Assembly (NCBI GenBank): GCA_019054805.1
Contig: JAHQIY010000016.1
Span: forward strand, 1,364,001 to 1,428,000
Reading direction: 5' to 3'
Source: Brachionus manjavacas
Taxonomy: Eukaryota; Rotifera; Eurotatoria; Ploima; Brachionidae
DNA length: 64,000 nucleotides
Within the stretch, counting starts at the first letter, position 1. Each line of letters opens with the position of its first letter. Positions 22,001 through 33,824 of the stretch are shown here, one piece after another. Below the pieces are notes generated by a model, which ran no database searches, was not told the origin of the DNA, and worked only from the letters and a program-made list of their open reading frames with translations. Both the position numbers and the translations under genes were made by a program.

Positions 22001-24853
22001 GAATAGTCTGCATCCGACTAGCAAGCATTCACCGGCCTTGTTTGTAAATCAAGAATCTGAGGAAATAAATAAAGCTATAATAATGGTTATTGCGCGCTCA
22101 GTTCATTTGACCTGTAGGATAAAAAAATTTCAAATTAACTAAATTTTTTATTTTAAATTAAAATTAATTTTCTTTTTTCTAAGCTTCTGATCTTTCTCCA
22201 TTCGAGAATAAAGAAAAAGATGACATGCTCAAAAGTCTATTGAAAGACATTACTCAAAAAACTCCAATCTTTTTCCATGAATATACACTGGAGCATTTTC
22301 CCAGAGTGATGCAAGATTTTTTTAAGCGAGAACAACAAATACGTACAGACTTAATTTATACTGACTCATCAAATAGACAATATAAAATAGCTTTAAAAAA
22401 TAAAGTGGACGAGGATGTGGCACGTTTTTTAGGTTTTAAATTTATTTTAAATTTTATAAATTTAATTTTAAATTTTTTTCCAGAGTCAAAAACAGCTAAT
22501 CAGACAATGGCTTTGTTCCAGCAGCCGAGTCAAATCAACGCGCAAACATTTTTTAGTGTTTTTTACAACATTTTACTAAACCATTCGTACAATCAAGCTT
22601 TTAACAAATATTTAATTGACTTGTGCTAGTAATTTTTCAAATTATTTTATTTGAAATTCTAATTCTTAATCATTTTTAAAGCTGCTTAAATGGACTCGAC
22701 AACAGAAAGCTAAGTCAATCACTGCGCACTTTTTGCGACTATTTATTAATAGAATGTTCAAATAAACCTCTAGAAGTTATCACCAATGTAAAAGGAAATT
22801 TTTTTTTATTTTTTTCTAATATTAAGATTATGTATTAATATTACATTTATTAAGTATTGTGGAATAGTGGTTCAGATGATAACAAATTTTAGTTTGTTTT
22901 CGTATGACCGGTTTTTGTACATAATGGTATCTGAATTTAAATTTTAATTTAAATTTTAATTCCATTTTGTTAAGACATTTCGAAGCTTAGATGAAAATGA
23001 TTGTTTGCTTTCTTTCGAAATTTTAAATTTGGTCCTTACTAATAACATGGACTTTAGCTCTAAATTAAATGATTTTTTTAGTGTAATTTTTTTTAATTTT
23101 ATTGAAAAAAAAATAAATATTAATTATGAAGTGCTGGAATGCGCATTCTGAAGGGGATGAATGGAACCCGGCTTTCTACGGCCAATACATTCAGACCCAC
23201 CCGGAAAAACATTTTTTTGATAATTTAAAAGAAAAATGCAATGTACCCATCAATGAGGCTATTTTAAACACTTATTACGGAAATTTGATGTTGCGCTGCT
23301 TGCCAGTCCTTGATTTTTTGAACAGTCGATACATAGAGCTTAAAAGTCAATCAAACAGTGCTGAAAATTTACTAGATCAATTGAACCATTTGTACAAATT
23401 CCATAATAATCCAATTTCTTATGTCTATAATACATTCATGTATTATAACAATAAATTTCAATCCAGCAATACCATGGGTATTGACATGGTTAGCAGGAGT
23501 AAAAAAAAGCGCTTATTTTTTATTCTGACAGGTAAAAATAAAAACAAATGATTAAAATTAAATTTAATTTAATTTTTTTTTGTTAGCTCAGCACTCAGTT
23601 CAGTTTTCACCATTGTTCAGCAATTATTTATCTCAATTGAACGTCCATGACCTAAACAACCCTGATATATCAATCAGAATCGATTATAACTATTATTATG
23701 GATTGATTCAGCGTCTAGTTAAAAATATCCTTTGAAGAAAAAAATTTTAATTTTTTTTTAATTTTTCTTAACTTGTTTGCACGAATTTTAGATCAAGGCT
23801 CGAATCAAAATTTTTTGACATTAAAAAGCGAATTTCAAAATCCGTCATGCCACATGCTCTACGAAACTCTTTGTGAGTTGATTTCACTGGAGCTATTCAG
23901 CGCAGACCCTGCTTCATTTACGCAGAATGTATCTACAAACATAATAACTATGTTTTTTATCGGGTGTGTTGAAATAATAATTTAAACTATTACTAATTTG
24001 AGTTAATTTTTTTAAAGAAAATTCAATGATCCACAATACCACATTGATGATAAAGAATTTGATTATTGGCTCAATGTTGCTGGTATAATCATTTCAAGTT
24101 TACCTGTAATTTTTAACAAATATTTATAAAAAAATAATTTACTTAAATTTTTTATTAGGAAACATATTGGTATTCAATATATGAGATTATATCAGATACG
24201 ATGAAAAATGACCAGATTTTGAACCAGTTTGGACCTTTGGAAGATAACTCAGCATTTTTTTATCAATTTGATACATTCTTGGCCATAGAAAAAAATTGTT
24301 TCACTCGTTTAACATTGATAATCGCATTGTTTCATTCAATACTGTGTCACTCTAATGCGAACCAATTCCAGTATTTTTTTAGGTATTTAAATTAAATAAC
24401 TTACGGATTTAAATTTTTTCAGAATAATTTTTATTTAATTAACAAAGGTTTTTGAAAGAACGTAAACAAGAACTGGTTCATACAGAATATCATTTTTTGT
24501 TTATTTGTAAACTAGTTGGACCTTTTTTGTCTAAAATTCACATTGAAAATACAAACTTGTTGATTGAGGTATAGATTTATTTTTGTTTTAAATATTTAAA
24601 ACTTAAAAATATTGCTAAGTTTGCACAAGAACTGTATGACATGATTTATCTGGTAGATAAATCGAGTGAAACCATATTCAACATAGAGACGATTTGTAAT
24701 TTTTTCTACCACCTAAAGTACAGACATATTGGCGAGTCGATAAAAGATAAAATACACCAGGTAATGCCTGATTTCAGGCCCGAGCTCAAGACCCTATTTA
24801 AGTACATTACTAGTGAACTAAATCAGCAAACTCAGCAAGCTCAAAAGTCTTAG
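16053..24853 (+). CDS. med23: MED23, Mediator complex subunit 23
   Basis: MED23 is a large helical-repeat subunit of the Mediator tail that links activators (e.g. Elk1 and E1A-type signals in vertebrates) to RNA polymerase II. I traced 23 exons: 16053-16100, 16160-16282, 16336-16857, 16907-17011, 17064-17252, 17307-17496, 17557-17651, 17699-18074, 21140-21353, 21418-21557, 21610-22113, 22184-22423, 22484-22628, 22682-22787, 22855-22926, 22975-23080, 23132-23531, 23587-23724, 23783-23963, 24018-24105, 24159-24382, 24448-24568 and 24620-24853 (about 1,520 residues against about 1,370 in vertebrates). Family landmarks: YLALNEIKIVISFGKEPYHN, LLDKIG..VISFLNLH, FYGQYIQTHPEKHFFDNL, LYKFHNNPISYVYNT, ICNFFYHLKYRHIGESIKDK. 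Intron 8 is about 3 kb because of a LINE; most others are 45-80 bp. Intron 18 looks U12-type. Exon 16 to 17 joins only if the T run near 23073 is one base shorter, a likely sequence error or mutation. Confidence 0.93.
18480..20600 (-). mobile_element. CR1-like LINE in MED23 intron 8, 5'-truncated
   Basis: Minus-strand pieces in order: 20600-20441 linker (RRACRELKQNKIRINKVKSD), 20441-19959 (GTDQVHPLILKNCAKK; SPIYKKGSKLEPVNYRPVSL), 19959-19660 (GSQHGFVPKKGCVTNLLETL; LDFSKAFDMVPHQRLLHKL), then GVPQGS-like sequence to 19600, 19563-19354 (ELYADDSKILGI), 19324-19055 and 19211-18648 (RRVRGDLIEMYKFVNGIEKV). The 'RRVRGDLI..YK.VNG' carboxy block and FSKAFD/VPQGS/YADD fit CR1-type non-LTR elements. Endonuclease and ORF1 are absent. 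The 3' UTR holds a TAG/CTA microsatellite (18613-18632) and the hairpin GAGCATAAGCTC (18494-18505), then an AAATAAATG-type tail. Several frameshifts make it inactive. It is antisense to MED23 and, being intronic, apparently tolerated. Confidence 0.88.
23725..23782 (+). other. putative U12-type AT-AC intron (MED23 intron 18)
   Basis: The intron begins ATATCCTTT, the consensus 5' splice site of minor-spliceosome introns, and ends TTTTTCTTAACTTGTTTGCAC, with a TTCTTAAC branch-site-like motif about 11 nt before AC. No GT-AG pair in the segment keeps the frame. Removing ATATCC...GCAC joins exon 18 (..IQRLVK) to exon 19 (RILDQGSNQNF) in phase 1, giving an uninterrupted MED23 alignment. Confidence 0.75.
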
Positions 24854-25569
24854 AATGAGAAATTTAAATTTTAATCGATTTATTATGAACTTAAAAATAT
24901 TTTCAGTTTTAATTATTCATGGTTAAACAATATATAATTAATTTTTTAAATAAAAAAATATCATTATTTAAATTTTATTGTTTATTTGAGGTGAAAGACT
25001 AAATTTTTTCCAATGAATTCACAAGATGAATTAAATTTTTCCGCTTAGATTCAAATACCCACTCGACGATTCCTCCCAAATTCAGAATTGGTATATCAAA
25101 CTGACAATAAGGTACATAATATTCTACTATAAAAAACTTTTAAATGTAACCTTTTCGAAATATTCGTTTTTCTTTGTAAATTTAAAATCATCTTCAAACA
25201 TTAAATTTTATGAAGAATTGTAAAAACAATATTAGGCCTTCTATTGTGAAATAGATTTTAACAATAGATGTCAGAATAAATCATTGATATAGCGATTAAA
25301 AAAATTGCCAATTGATTTGATTCAAAAGATAATTTTTTTAAAAAGTGCATAAAAAAAGAGAAAATTATAAAAAATTCCCAGGAATTTGATTAAATGATTA
25401 AGAATTAATATTTAAAAATAAACGAAAAACTTGAAAACTATCGTTGGATAATTTTTTGACTATAAAAATTGATTTTATCAATTTTTAAATAAATTTAAAT
25501 TAAGATTTCTTTTAAATTATATTTTTATAATTATTTTTAAATGTTGAAAAATTTTAATTTTTTTCTATA

Positions 25570-25612
25570 TAGAGCTTAAGCTCCCTCAGACTAAAAAATA
25601 AAAATCAAAAAT
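25570..25612 (-). mobile_element. solo LINE 3' terminus
   Basis: The plus strand reads GAGCTTAAGCTCCCTCAG followed by ACTAAAAAATAAAAATC, the same hairpin, CTCAG and A-rich pattern as at 36472-36520 and 12092-12160. No LINE body is attached. Confidence 0.4.
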
Positions 25613-26451
25613 GTAACATTTTTTGAAGTTCGGTATAAAGAACAGAAAAAATTGTAAAAAGTACAGTAGTTATTTGACATAAGGGTCCATGGTAAATTTA
25701 CGTAAAAATAAGTTAAATTACCAATTTTACGTTAAATTATGTAAACTCAAAAAATTGAGTTACTGTTTTTCATAAAATTTTGTTAAAAAATACAATTTTG
25801 TCTTTAAGAAATTTTTTATTTTTTAATTTTTTTTTTGATTTAAATTTTTTTTTTGTAAAATCGAAAATTTTAGAGGTAAATTTTGGTAAAAAATGGTAAA
25901 AATCGAAAAGAATGCAAAAACTAATAAAATTTGTAATGTAACACTTTAATATTTTCTATTCCATCTAGCTGAAATTATGAGATACGTAGAAAATCAATTG
26001 ATTGAACGGTTTCAAGAAAATTCTTGACGTAACTTTTAACATGTAATTTTTTTTATGTATTGTTTAATTAGACAAAGAAATGAATTAGTCAAAAAAAACT
26101 TGACTTTTTCTTACAAGAGTGAATTATTTGATATTATATTAATAACTCAAGTTTTTTTTCTTATTTACTCAAATCATTAATTTAACTGACTCAAGACAAT
26201 TAAAAGTATGTGACTTGAACTGATTTTTGCTAAACAATCAAATATACTGTTTTACCTAATAAACAGTGAAACATTTTTTTCTATAACTATCAAGAAATTA
26301 TTTTTTATTATTTTATTTAACAAATAAAGAAAAAAAAGGTAGCACAAGGTGGAATCTTATAGAAATTTTAAAAAGTAAACTAGTAAAAAAATTTATAAGC
26401 TAAACAAATTTTTTTTTTAAATTCGATAAAAATTTTACGTATAATTTAATG

Positions 26452-26518
26452 TTTAATGTTTCTTCATAAAAATTCTTTTGCTAAATTAGTAAAAGAATTT
26501 TTAAGAAGAAACATTAAA
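26452..26518. repeat. 28-bp inverted repeat (hairpin) with 11-bp loop
   Basis: The arms at 26452-26479 (TTTAATGTTTCTTC.TAAAAA...) and 26491-26518 are complementary at 27 of 28 positions, and the loop is GCTAAATTAGT. It is not attached to a coding frame and may be a short foldback element. Confidence 0.85.
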
Positions 26519-27479
26519 TTTGTTTCCAATTGACTAATAACTTAAGACTTCAAGCGGCTTTTATTTGATTAAATTTTCTTTTGTATGATTTTCATTTCCG
26601 TAAAGTTTTTTATTTTCAAATTTAGGTCATTTATATGTAGCATTGAAAAAACAGATGACGCCAAAAAAAAAGAAAGAACTTATTTTTTAAAAATTACAGA
26701 CTTGAGTTAATACTAAAAAAACTTGAGTTATTTTCATAACTAACTGAAGTAACTAGTTAATTAAAGAAAAAAATTCACATCAGTAATTTAAATAAACTTT
26801 TTTTTAAATTCACTTACAGATATTTTACGTTAAAATAAACGTATTCTTTTTTATTCACAAATATATTTATAAAAAACTTTTATTTTAAATCTTTGCCATG
26901 TTCAAATATTTGTAAAAGAAGTTCGGCGGAGTTAAGGCTTTGTCTCTCAAATAAATTAAATAGACAAGTAACTGTAGTTTATTTCGAATTGTTCAAAATT
27001 AATCTATTGATTATTATTTGTTTAATAAATTAAAAAAAAAGCTATTTGAAAATTTTTTATTAAGGGAAACATAAATTAAACTGATATTATAGCAAATGAG
27101 TCAAGACTCTTACCTAATAAACGAGAACTAATTAATTAAATGATTTGGGTATTTGATTTTATGATTTTGGAATCCACCCAATATTTTCTTACCATCTCTA
27201 AAATTATCAATTGCTAACTCAGTATATTTTAAAACTATTAAGTACAGATGTAAAAAACATGACTATTCCGGATGTTACCTTTTAAAGTTCTCCTATCAAA
27301 TTATTTTCCATATTCTATTAACCATTTAATAAAAGATTAATTTCTCCATTCTCTCATATGTTCGAAAAAACCCTGGTAGTACATCTCTTAAAAAAGTCAT
27401 TAGTGTTGTAAACTTGGAAGCAAGAATTAAAATAGCTAAAGTTTGTTCAGGTAAAAATAATAAGTGTCATTAGAGCTAA

Positions 27480-29480
27480 GCGTTTAAATATCAAATAAAT
27501 GTCTAAATTCAAAAAAATCACATTCCCAAGCTAATAAAATTCAAGAGAAAAATCAGACGGTTGGTTCAAAAAGACAACAATTCAGCACACAAAAAATTAT
27601 TTAACTATCTTGAACGTAATTTGAAATTGGAGCTATCTAGACATAAAAATCATATTCTTGAAGACAAACTAACTTTTCTGAAAGAGTTCAATAAATCGGA
27701 ATCGAAGCATTGGCAAGCACTTCTGAGCATAAATAAGGAAAATAATAGTAACAAAAAATTTATAAATCTGAGAAATGATAACTATTCTACCAGCGATCCA
27801 GCCGAAATTGCAGAATTATTTGCATGTAATTTAGAAAACATTTTTACTGATAGTCAAACATCCGTGAGACAAGGCTCGTCTATCTTTCCAATAGGAAGCT
27901 ATATGCATATAACTAGAAATGAAATGATGAAAACGCTAAAAACAACCAAATCAAGAGCAGCAGCTGTTTTGATCTAATATCCAACAAGGTATGTAAAAAT
28001 CTCCCTTTTCCAAAACTTGTTGAAATACACAAAATATTCAACAGCTCTCTTAATCATGGCCACATACCCTCAATTTGGAAAAAATCAAAAATTATCATGA
28101 TCTTAAAAAAAATAAACCTCCAGATAGTATAGACTCTTACAGGCCTATCTCCCACCTCAGTTGCTTAGCCAAATGGCTCGAAAAAATTGTAAATCAAAAG
28201 ATTCAAAACTGGGCAGAAAACTCAAAAATTCTACCAACTTGTCAGTCGGGCTTCAGAAAATCCAAAAGCACCCAAGATCACATATTGCAGATGGATTCAA
28301 CCGCAATCAACTAACAGGAGCTATCTTCTTCGATCTTGAGAAAGCCTTTGATAAAACATCACACAATGGTATAATTGCAAAATTAAAAGAACACAATCTT
28401 CATAGAGTATTTCTCCGATGGATTGAAGACTTTCTCTCAAACCGCTCTTTCAGAGTCAGCTATAATGGCCAGACTTCAAAAGATAAGTCCATTAAATGTG
28501 GAGTCCCTCAAGGAAGTTGCCTATCCCCTACCATTTTCATTCTGTTTTTTAGCGATATCTCTAATAGTATTCCTCCTGATGTAAAAATAGCCTTGTTCGC
28601 AGATGACCTCTGTATCTGGGTATCCAGGACCAGTAAAAAAGAAATTCAAATAATTCTTCAAAAGGCAGTGAATAGAATCATTGAGTACTGCAAAAAATGG
28701 GGATTTAAAATTAACGAAAAAAAAAACTTGCTACACAACATTTACCAAAGCTGGATATCGAAAAAATTATGAGAAAAGATATGGAATGAAAATAAAAATT
28801 GGGAACTCACATATTCCTCTTGACCCAAATCCAACATTCCTTGGTATTTAACTAGATCCCAAAATCAACTACAAAGAACATTTGAAAATTATCAATTCAA
28901 AACAAATTTCCAAAATAAACCTAATCAGGAAAATTAAAAGTTTTAAATGGAGATCATCTTTTAAAATCAACAGAATTTTATACATGTCGCTCATACGATC
29001 ATTATTCGACTACTGTTTTATAATACTTCAGTCAGACACTCAGAACATAAGAGCCGAAATGCAAAAAATGCAAAATCGAGTGTTGCGAATCATAAAGTAT
29101 TTTCCACTAAAGACAAGTATCAAAACAATCCATAAAGAGCTAAGAATCGACTTGATTGATGACAGAGCAAACAAGCTTTTTTCTAAATTTATCACCACAA
29201 GACAAAGCCATGAAATAATAGCTCAGGAGATCCAGGACTTTCTGCTTCAAAACTCCTCAAGAAACAATTTAAAGTACAAAACACCCTTTGATTCAATCAT
29301 TAACACGCCAAACTTTTAGCAAAAATTTAATTTAACAATTTATATTTAATCTTTTATATTCAATTTATATAATTATACACATATAATTAATACATATCTT
29401 AATCATATTGCAACCATGTGGGCTGAAAAGAAGGCTCTGCCATTCGGAACTGCCCTGGAAAAAACTTTTCCTAAATTATT
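27480..29480 (+). mobile_element. jockey-like LINE, 5'-truncated, reverse transcriptase
   Basis: The plus-strand pieces read in order. 27500-27977 is a linker (KFKRKIRRLVQKDNNSAHKK; HWQALLSINKENNSNKKF). 28075-28314 has DSYRPISHLSCLAKWLEKIV and QSGFRKSKSTQDH. 28300-28772 has FFDLEKAFDKTSHNGIIAKL, GVPQGSCLSPTIFILFF and LFADDLCIW. 28882-29319 is the thumb/C-terminal region (LIRSLFDYCF; LRIIKYFPLKT). The FADD catalytic box and the LRxIxxxPxxT motif are typical of jockey-related non-LTR elements. The endonuclease and ORF1 are absent and there are at least four frame breaks. The 3' end is near 29480, after GGCTGAAAAGAAGGCTCTGC and an ATAAATAAATAA tail. Confidence 0.85.
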
Positions 29481-30398
29481 TTTTAATAAATAATAAATAA
29501 AATGTCTAAATTAAAGAAATGTAAGATAATCAATTAAAACCTAATTAATAAACGTATTTCAAGAAAAATTTATTCAATTTTATCAGAATTAATTAAATAT
29601 ATTTTTATTTTTTTGGTCCAAATCAAAAATTCTCGAATTTCGGTGTCTAAAGTCATGAACATTTTTCTATGTTTAAAGCAACTTTCGTATCACTGTCCAT
29701 GAAGCGTTTATTGAAGAAAAAAAATATTATAGTGTAAATAACGAAGTAAATTGATCGATTTAGCTATTTTTTTAGTCATTTTTGGAATAAAAACAATGAA
29801 TTTAATAATGTAGATTAACTCTGATCTCAAATATAAGGTATCATATAACAGAAATAAGGGAGATTTTTTGGCGAACACTTTTCAACAACATTTAGTCTAA
29901 ACTAGTGTTGTGAGTCGACTCAACCAAAGTCGATTTTTTTTCGACTAATCGACTCCAATTTTGAGAAAATCGACTTTAGCGGACTTTGGCAAAAACTTTT
30001 CTCATTAAATTTTACTTTTTAAATTTGACAAAAATAAATTTTAAATTTTAAAAGTTCACATAAAGCATCCAAATTCAAATATTTAAATAATAATAAAAAA
30101 CCAAGTGTTACCAATTTAATTTGGCGCTACACATTCTATTACCTTCCATGACTTCACAGACACAATTGTCTGTATCGATCCTAAAATGTCTCCAAATCAC
30201 CTGCCCTTTTTGTCTCTCAAGATATTTTAATTTTTTTCAGTTATTTAAAATGAATATTAGTAATTAAACTGAAAATATTAAAGAAAATGAAACAAAGGAC
30301 TTAAGATGAATGAATACAAAATAAATTGATCATATGAATTACTTGATTTTATCAAAGTTGCTCATAAGTCCCAAATTAAAGTCCAAGTCATTAATATG
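29481..30398. other. AT-rich spacer with possible transposon scraps
   Basis: 29897-29960 has TAGTGTTGTGAGTCGACTC followed by several CGACT/AGTCG motifs, resembling a DNA-transposon terminus. At 30120-30230 the minus strand reads YLERQKGQVIWRHFRI..NCVCEV, reminiscent of a BED-type zinc finger of hAT transposases. Neither is long enough for a firm call. Confidence 0.3.
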
Positions 30399-31007
30399 TT
30401 ACCGTAAATTTCTAAAACACGTAAATTTAAAAATTTACTGGTCTAGCAGTAAAAATGTAAAACATAAAAAAATTTAGATATTTACTGATTTTTTTTTAAA
30501 TAAGCTGAGTAAATTACTGAAATAGTGTAATCATAAATTTATTTGTTTTTGCAGCTTGAATTCCCTCCATGACATCTTGAGTTACATAACATCTGGGATT
30601 TTTTGCAACCACATCAATTTGTCATGCATTGACCAATGCAGTTGCATTTTACCATACCTTAACCACCAAGCAAGCTTCTGGAATATATTTTTTACTTTTG
30701 TCATCATTTTTTGTGCTTGTTTTTGTTGATTATCACGTACACTATTTCTTATACCCAACAAAGAATTAACTTAATCGATAATATCATCAATAGGAAGATT
30801 TTCATTTGATTGTTCTGGACTGACCATTCTTCAAGTTTTAGTATATTACTCAAACTAAAAAATTGTTTTACATAATTACTAACTGAAAAGTAAATTTACA
30901 AAATTACTAGCAAAAGAACAAAACATAATTTTATTCCTATTTGTTATACATTTTTACTGGTAGACCAGTAAATTTATAAATTAACGTGTTATAGAAATGT
31001 ACTGTTA
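30399..31007 (-). mobile_element. 609-bp element with ~65-bp terminal inverted repeats
   Basis: The left end (GTTACCGTAAATTTCTAAAA, later TTTACTGGTCTAGCAGTAAA) matches the reverse complement of the right end (GTAACAGTACATTTCTATAA, later TTTACTGGTCTACCAGTAAA) over about 65 bp with few differences. Inside, on the minus strand at 30830-30545, a broken frame reads MVSPEQSNENLPIDDIID, then VRDNQQKQAQKMM, KKYIPEACLVVKVW and VTQDVMEGIQAA. The QKQAQKM...P.A.VVKV pattern recalls the segment after the integrase-like core in KRBA2-type transposon proteins (from memory, weak). It looks like a deletion derivative of a cut-and-paste element. Confidence 0.65.
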
Positions 31008-33225
31008 CAAATATAAAAGTTTGAGTCCGGACATTTTTTGTCATATATATTATCTTCTTCAAAAAAAATCACACTCATTTTCTTGTAGATAAATAAACTT
31101 TAGAAGAGATTTGCCGAAAAAGTAACTGAAAAATGTTTAATGTGTTTATTTTTAGATAATTGACTTAAATATAGCTTTTTAACTGGGTGATGCTTTAATA
31201 TAAATCAATTGGTAAAATATTTTTAACCTTGAGGGCTTTAATAATTTAAATTAATTTTCATCATAAACCAACAGCTCATAAATATAGAGAATTTAAAATA
31301 AAATCATTACAACATGCTTATACATTAAGTTAACATTTTGAAAGTTTTCTTGCTGATAACCAAAGCCCTTTTTTTAAATATTAAAGTTATGAAGATGTCA
31401 ACTTTTTGAATTTTTCTAGATTAGAAACTACTTTTTAAACTAAGTTTATTTTAAATAAATTTAATAATTTTGCTATTTCTAAAATATCTAATTACTAACA
31501 AAAATTCTAAAAACAATCTGCGACTATTTAATTTAAATAAATAAAAATTGATATTTAAAAATTTCCTTAATCACAAACAATAAATTATTTTGATCAAAAG
31601 GGTCTTGGTCTTTTAATTGTTCAGAACATCTACCAGATTTTATTTAAATAGCTTTTGGAAAATCTTAAGAAAAATCAGTTTTTAACTCATATAAATAAAA
31701 TATAAAATATTTATTTTGCATTAAAATAAAAAATAAAAATGAAGAAAAAAAATATTTTTACATCAATTTTGTTGAAAGTATCGGATCTAATTCAAGTGAA
31801 GTTAGTTGAATCTCATCATGATGATTATATCATATTGATTAGCAAGAAGAGATTTACTACTTCACCTTGACTAGAACCCGAATTTTAAAAAATCCGCGCT
31901 GAAAATGACGATGAATACCCAAAAGTAGACTAATGCCAAAAGAGTTAGATCTGACATTCAGATTCAAGAACTAAATTTTTCCATTGTCATCTCTAGTCTT
32001 TTAGCTCAGTTATACTCTTTTATTGTTTTTAAAAAATTGTGTGTTCTAGCTTAAAAATTCTAGCTGTATTTATAACTCTTCGGCTTAATGCTAATTTCTA
32101 TTATCTATCATAACTGCCTTTTGAGTATGTTAATCATGCTTTAGCTAGCTATCATATGACAATTTAATTTGTAGTGCTTATATCTTTAATAAAACAAGTA
32201 AAGAAGCCGAGCAAGTTATCTTTATAGATAATATAGTTTTATGTTAAGACCGGGACAATTTAGAAATACAGATTAAAGAAAACAACTCAATGGACTTTAT
32301 TGATACCTTTGCTGCTCTTAGCGATTAGAATGGTAAATTATCGTCATTTTCAACACTAAATTAAGTCTTTATCACTTGGTAATTTCTTTGTTCATAATTT
32401 AAACAAATATTTAAAAAAGATAATTTTTAAATAGATAAAAAATAATCTACTATAGGTCGTCCAAATTGTGTAAGACTTAAAAATATAAAAAATAGTTTTT
32501 TTCTCAATTTTATTTGATCACTTGGTTTTTGAGCTGACTTCGACTTCGAACAAAATAGATGACCAAAAATTTAAGTTTTAGTTAAATAACCATTTTTTTC
32601 GATCCGTTTAATTTATATCCATTCTACAACCAACAAAACAATAAGAAATAATTAAGATAATATTTATGTTACATTGTTTTATTACTGATGCGACAAAGGC
32701 TCTTTTAATTTCTTAGTCCAGTTGATTTTTTATAGACCATTTTAAATTTATCTTGAAGCTAAAATCAAAATATAATTTAGATAAAAAAAAGCTTGATTTT
32801 AAAATTTAATTTAATAAACACCTTGTTTGAGCAAAAATTTATCTGCATGTAAAATTGTGATTAAAATTCAAAACTATAAGAATACTATATTTCTCATGTT
32901 GTAAAAACGTTATTTAATAGCAAAATCTAATCAAATTAAATTTGCTTGAAAATTATCAAAAACTTCTATTTGAACATATAAAAATTTTATCAGCTATTAA
33001 GAATTTTTTTCTCCAAATAAATTAATTATTTTTGCAAATTTATCATCATTCATCGAAAAACAAAACCTCTAAAATAAAGCTTTTACAACTCTAATGAATT
33101 TAATTGATTTAGAGAAAAAGGGAAGAATTTAAATTTAAAATTTATTAAAAAAAAATTTGAAAAAAATGAGATTTTATTTTTTCATTTAAAACATTAAAAA
33201 AAATTCTTTAAACTTATAACTAAAA
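31008..33225. other. AT-rich intergenic region, no gene seen
   Basis: Only A/T-rich sequence with short open stretches. Those at 31790-31980 and 32230-32330 (MDFIDTFAALSD) have somewhat higher GC and could be fossil coding pieces, but they show no splice sites or recognisable motifs. Confidence 0.5.
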
Positions 33226-33824
33226 TTAAATAACATCTTTAATTGATGCTATAGCCGGCTTGCTCATCACTTGGGTTATCAGCGCTTTTCTTTCATCTAC
33301 ATGTTGAATTTTGTCCAAAGGTGTCCACGAGTTGTCGTATTCTAGTCTATAGGCACCTAAAAATGTATGCGGACACTTGGAACCCCAGTCGCTCGGCGAC
33401 ATGATCGTCATGTACCGTTGGCCTGATTCCCTTTCATAATAGTAATAACAGGTTCCGGGTCGTTTAAGCACATTGCATGCGGCCTGGTGCAGTTCTTTCT
33501 CTACTTTGGCCTTTTCTAATATGCCTCTTGCTTGTTCCTGCAGAAATTGTACCTGTTCAATTATGATATTCAATTTATTGCAAACATTCGATTGTATACT
33601 TTTATCAGCCTTTGATAGAATACTTATTTGGGTGCAAGGAGCATTAAAAACTTACATTTTGAATTTGTTCGGCTAGTGCCATCAAATCGGCGGTATAATT
33701 CGGCTGTACCACCGAGTTTTCAACAAGATTGGCTTAAAATTAAGATTAGACTCTGAGGCTGATTTGTGCATGATTTACCTTGCTCCCTGTTAAAGGAGCC
33801 GCTAATTGCAACTTGATTTTCCAT
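33226..33824 (-). CDS. C1orf50: C1orf50 homologue (DUF2452 family protein)
   Basis: Three minus-strand exons: 33824-33779 (MENQVAISGSFNREQ), 33732-33656 (ANLVENSVVQPNYTADLMAL...) and 33609-33226, with GT/AG borders and introns of 46 bp each. The product is about 168 residues. Family landmarks: AEQIQ, NKLNIIIEQVQFLQEQARGI, HQAACNVLKRPGTCYYYYER, SGQRYMTIMSPSDWG, CPHTFLGAYRLEYDNSWTPL. The function is not established; the family is widespread in animals. The ATG at 33824 gives the usual short N-terminus. It is transcribed divergently from SLC35B4 with about 320 bp between start codons, so the two may share a promoter region. Confidence 0.9.

Larger units (their letters stand above)
24854..27480. 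other. AT-rich intergenic region, no gene seen
   Basis: Mostly A/T low complexity. It contains a LINE-type 3' hairpin GAGCTTAAGCTC with tail at 25570-25610 (minus orientation), repeated AACTCAAG/CTTGAGTT motifs at 26085-26220 and 26697-26740 in inverted relation, and the hairpin at 26452-26518. No splice-flanked exon could be supported. Confidence 0.5.
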
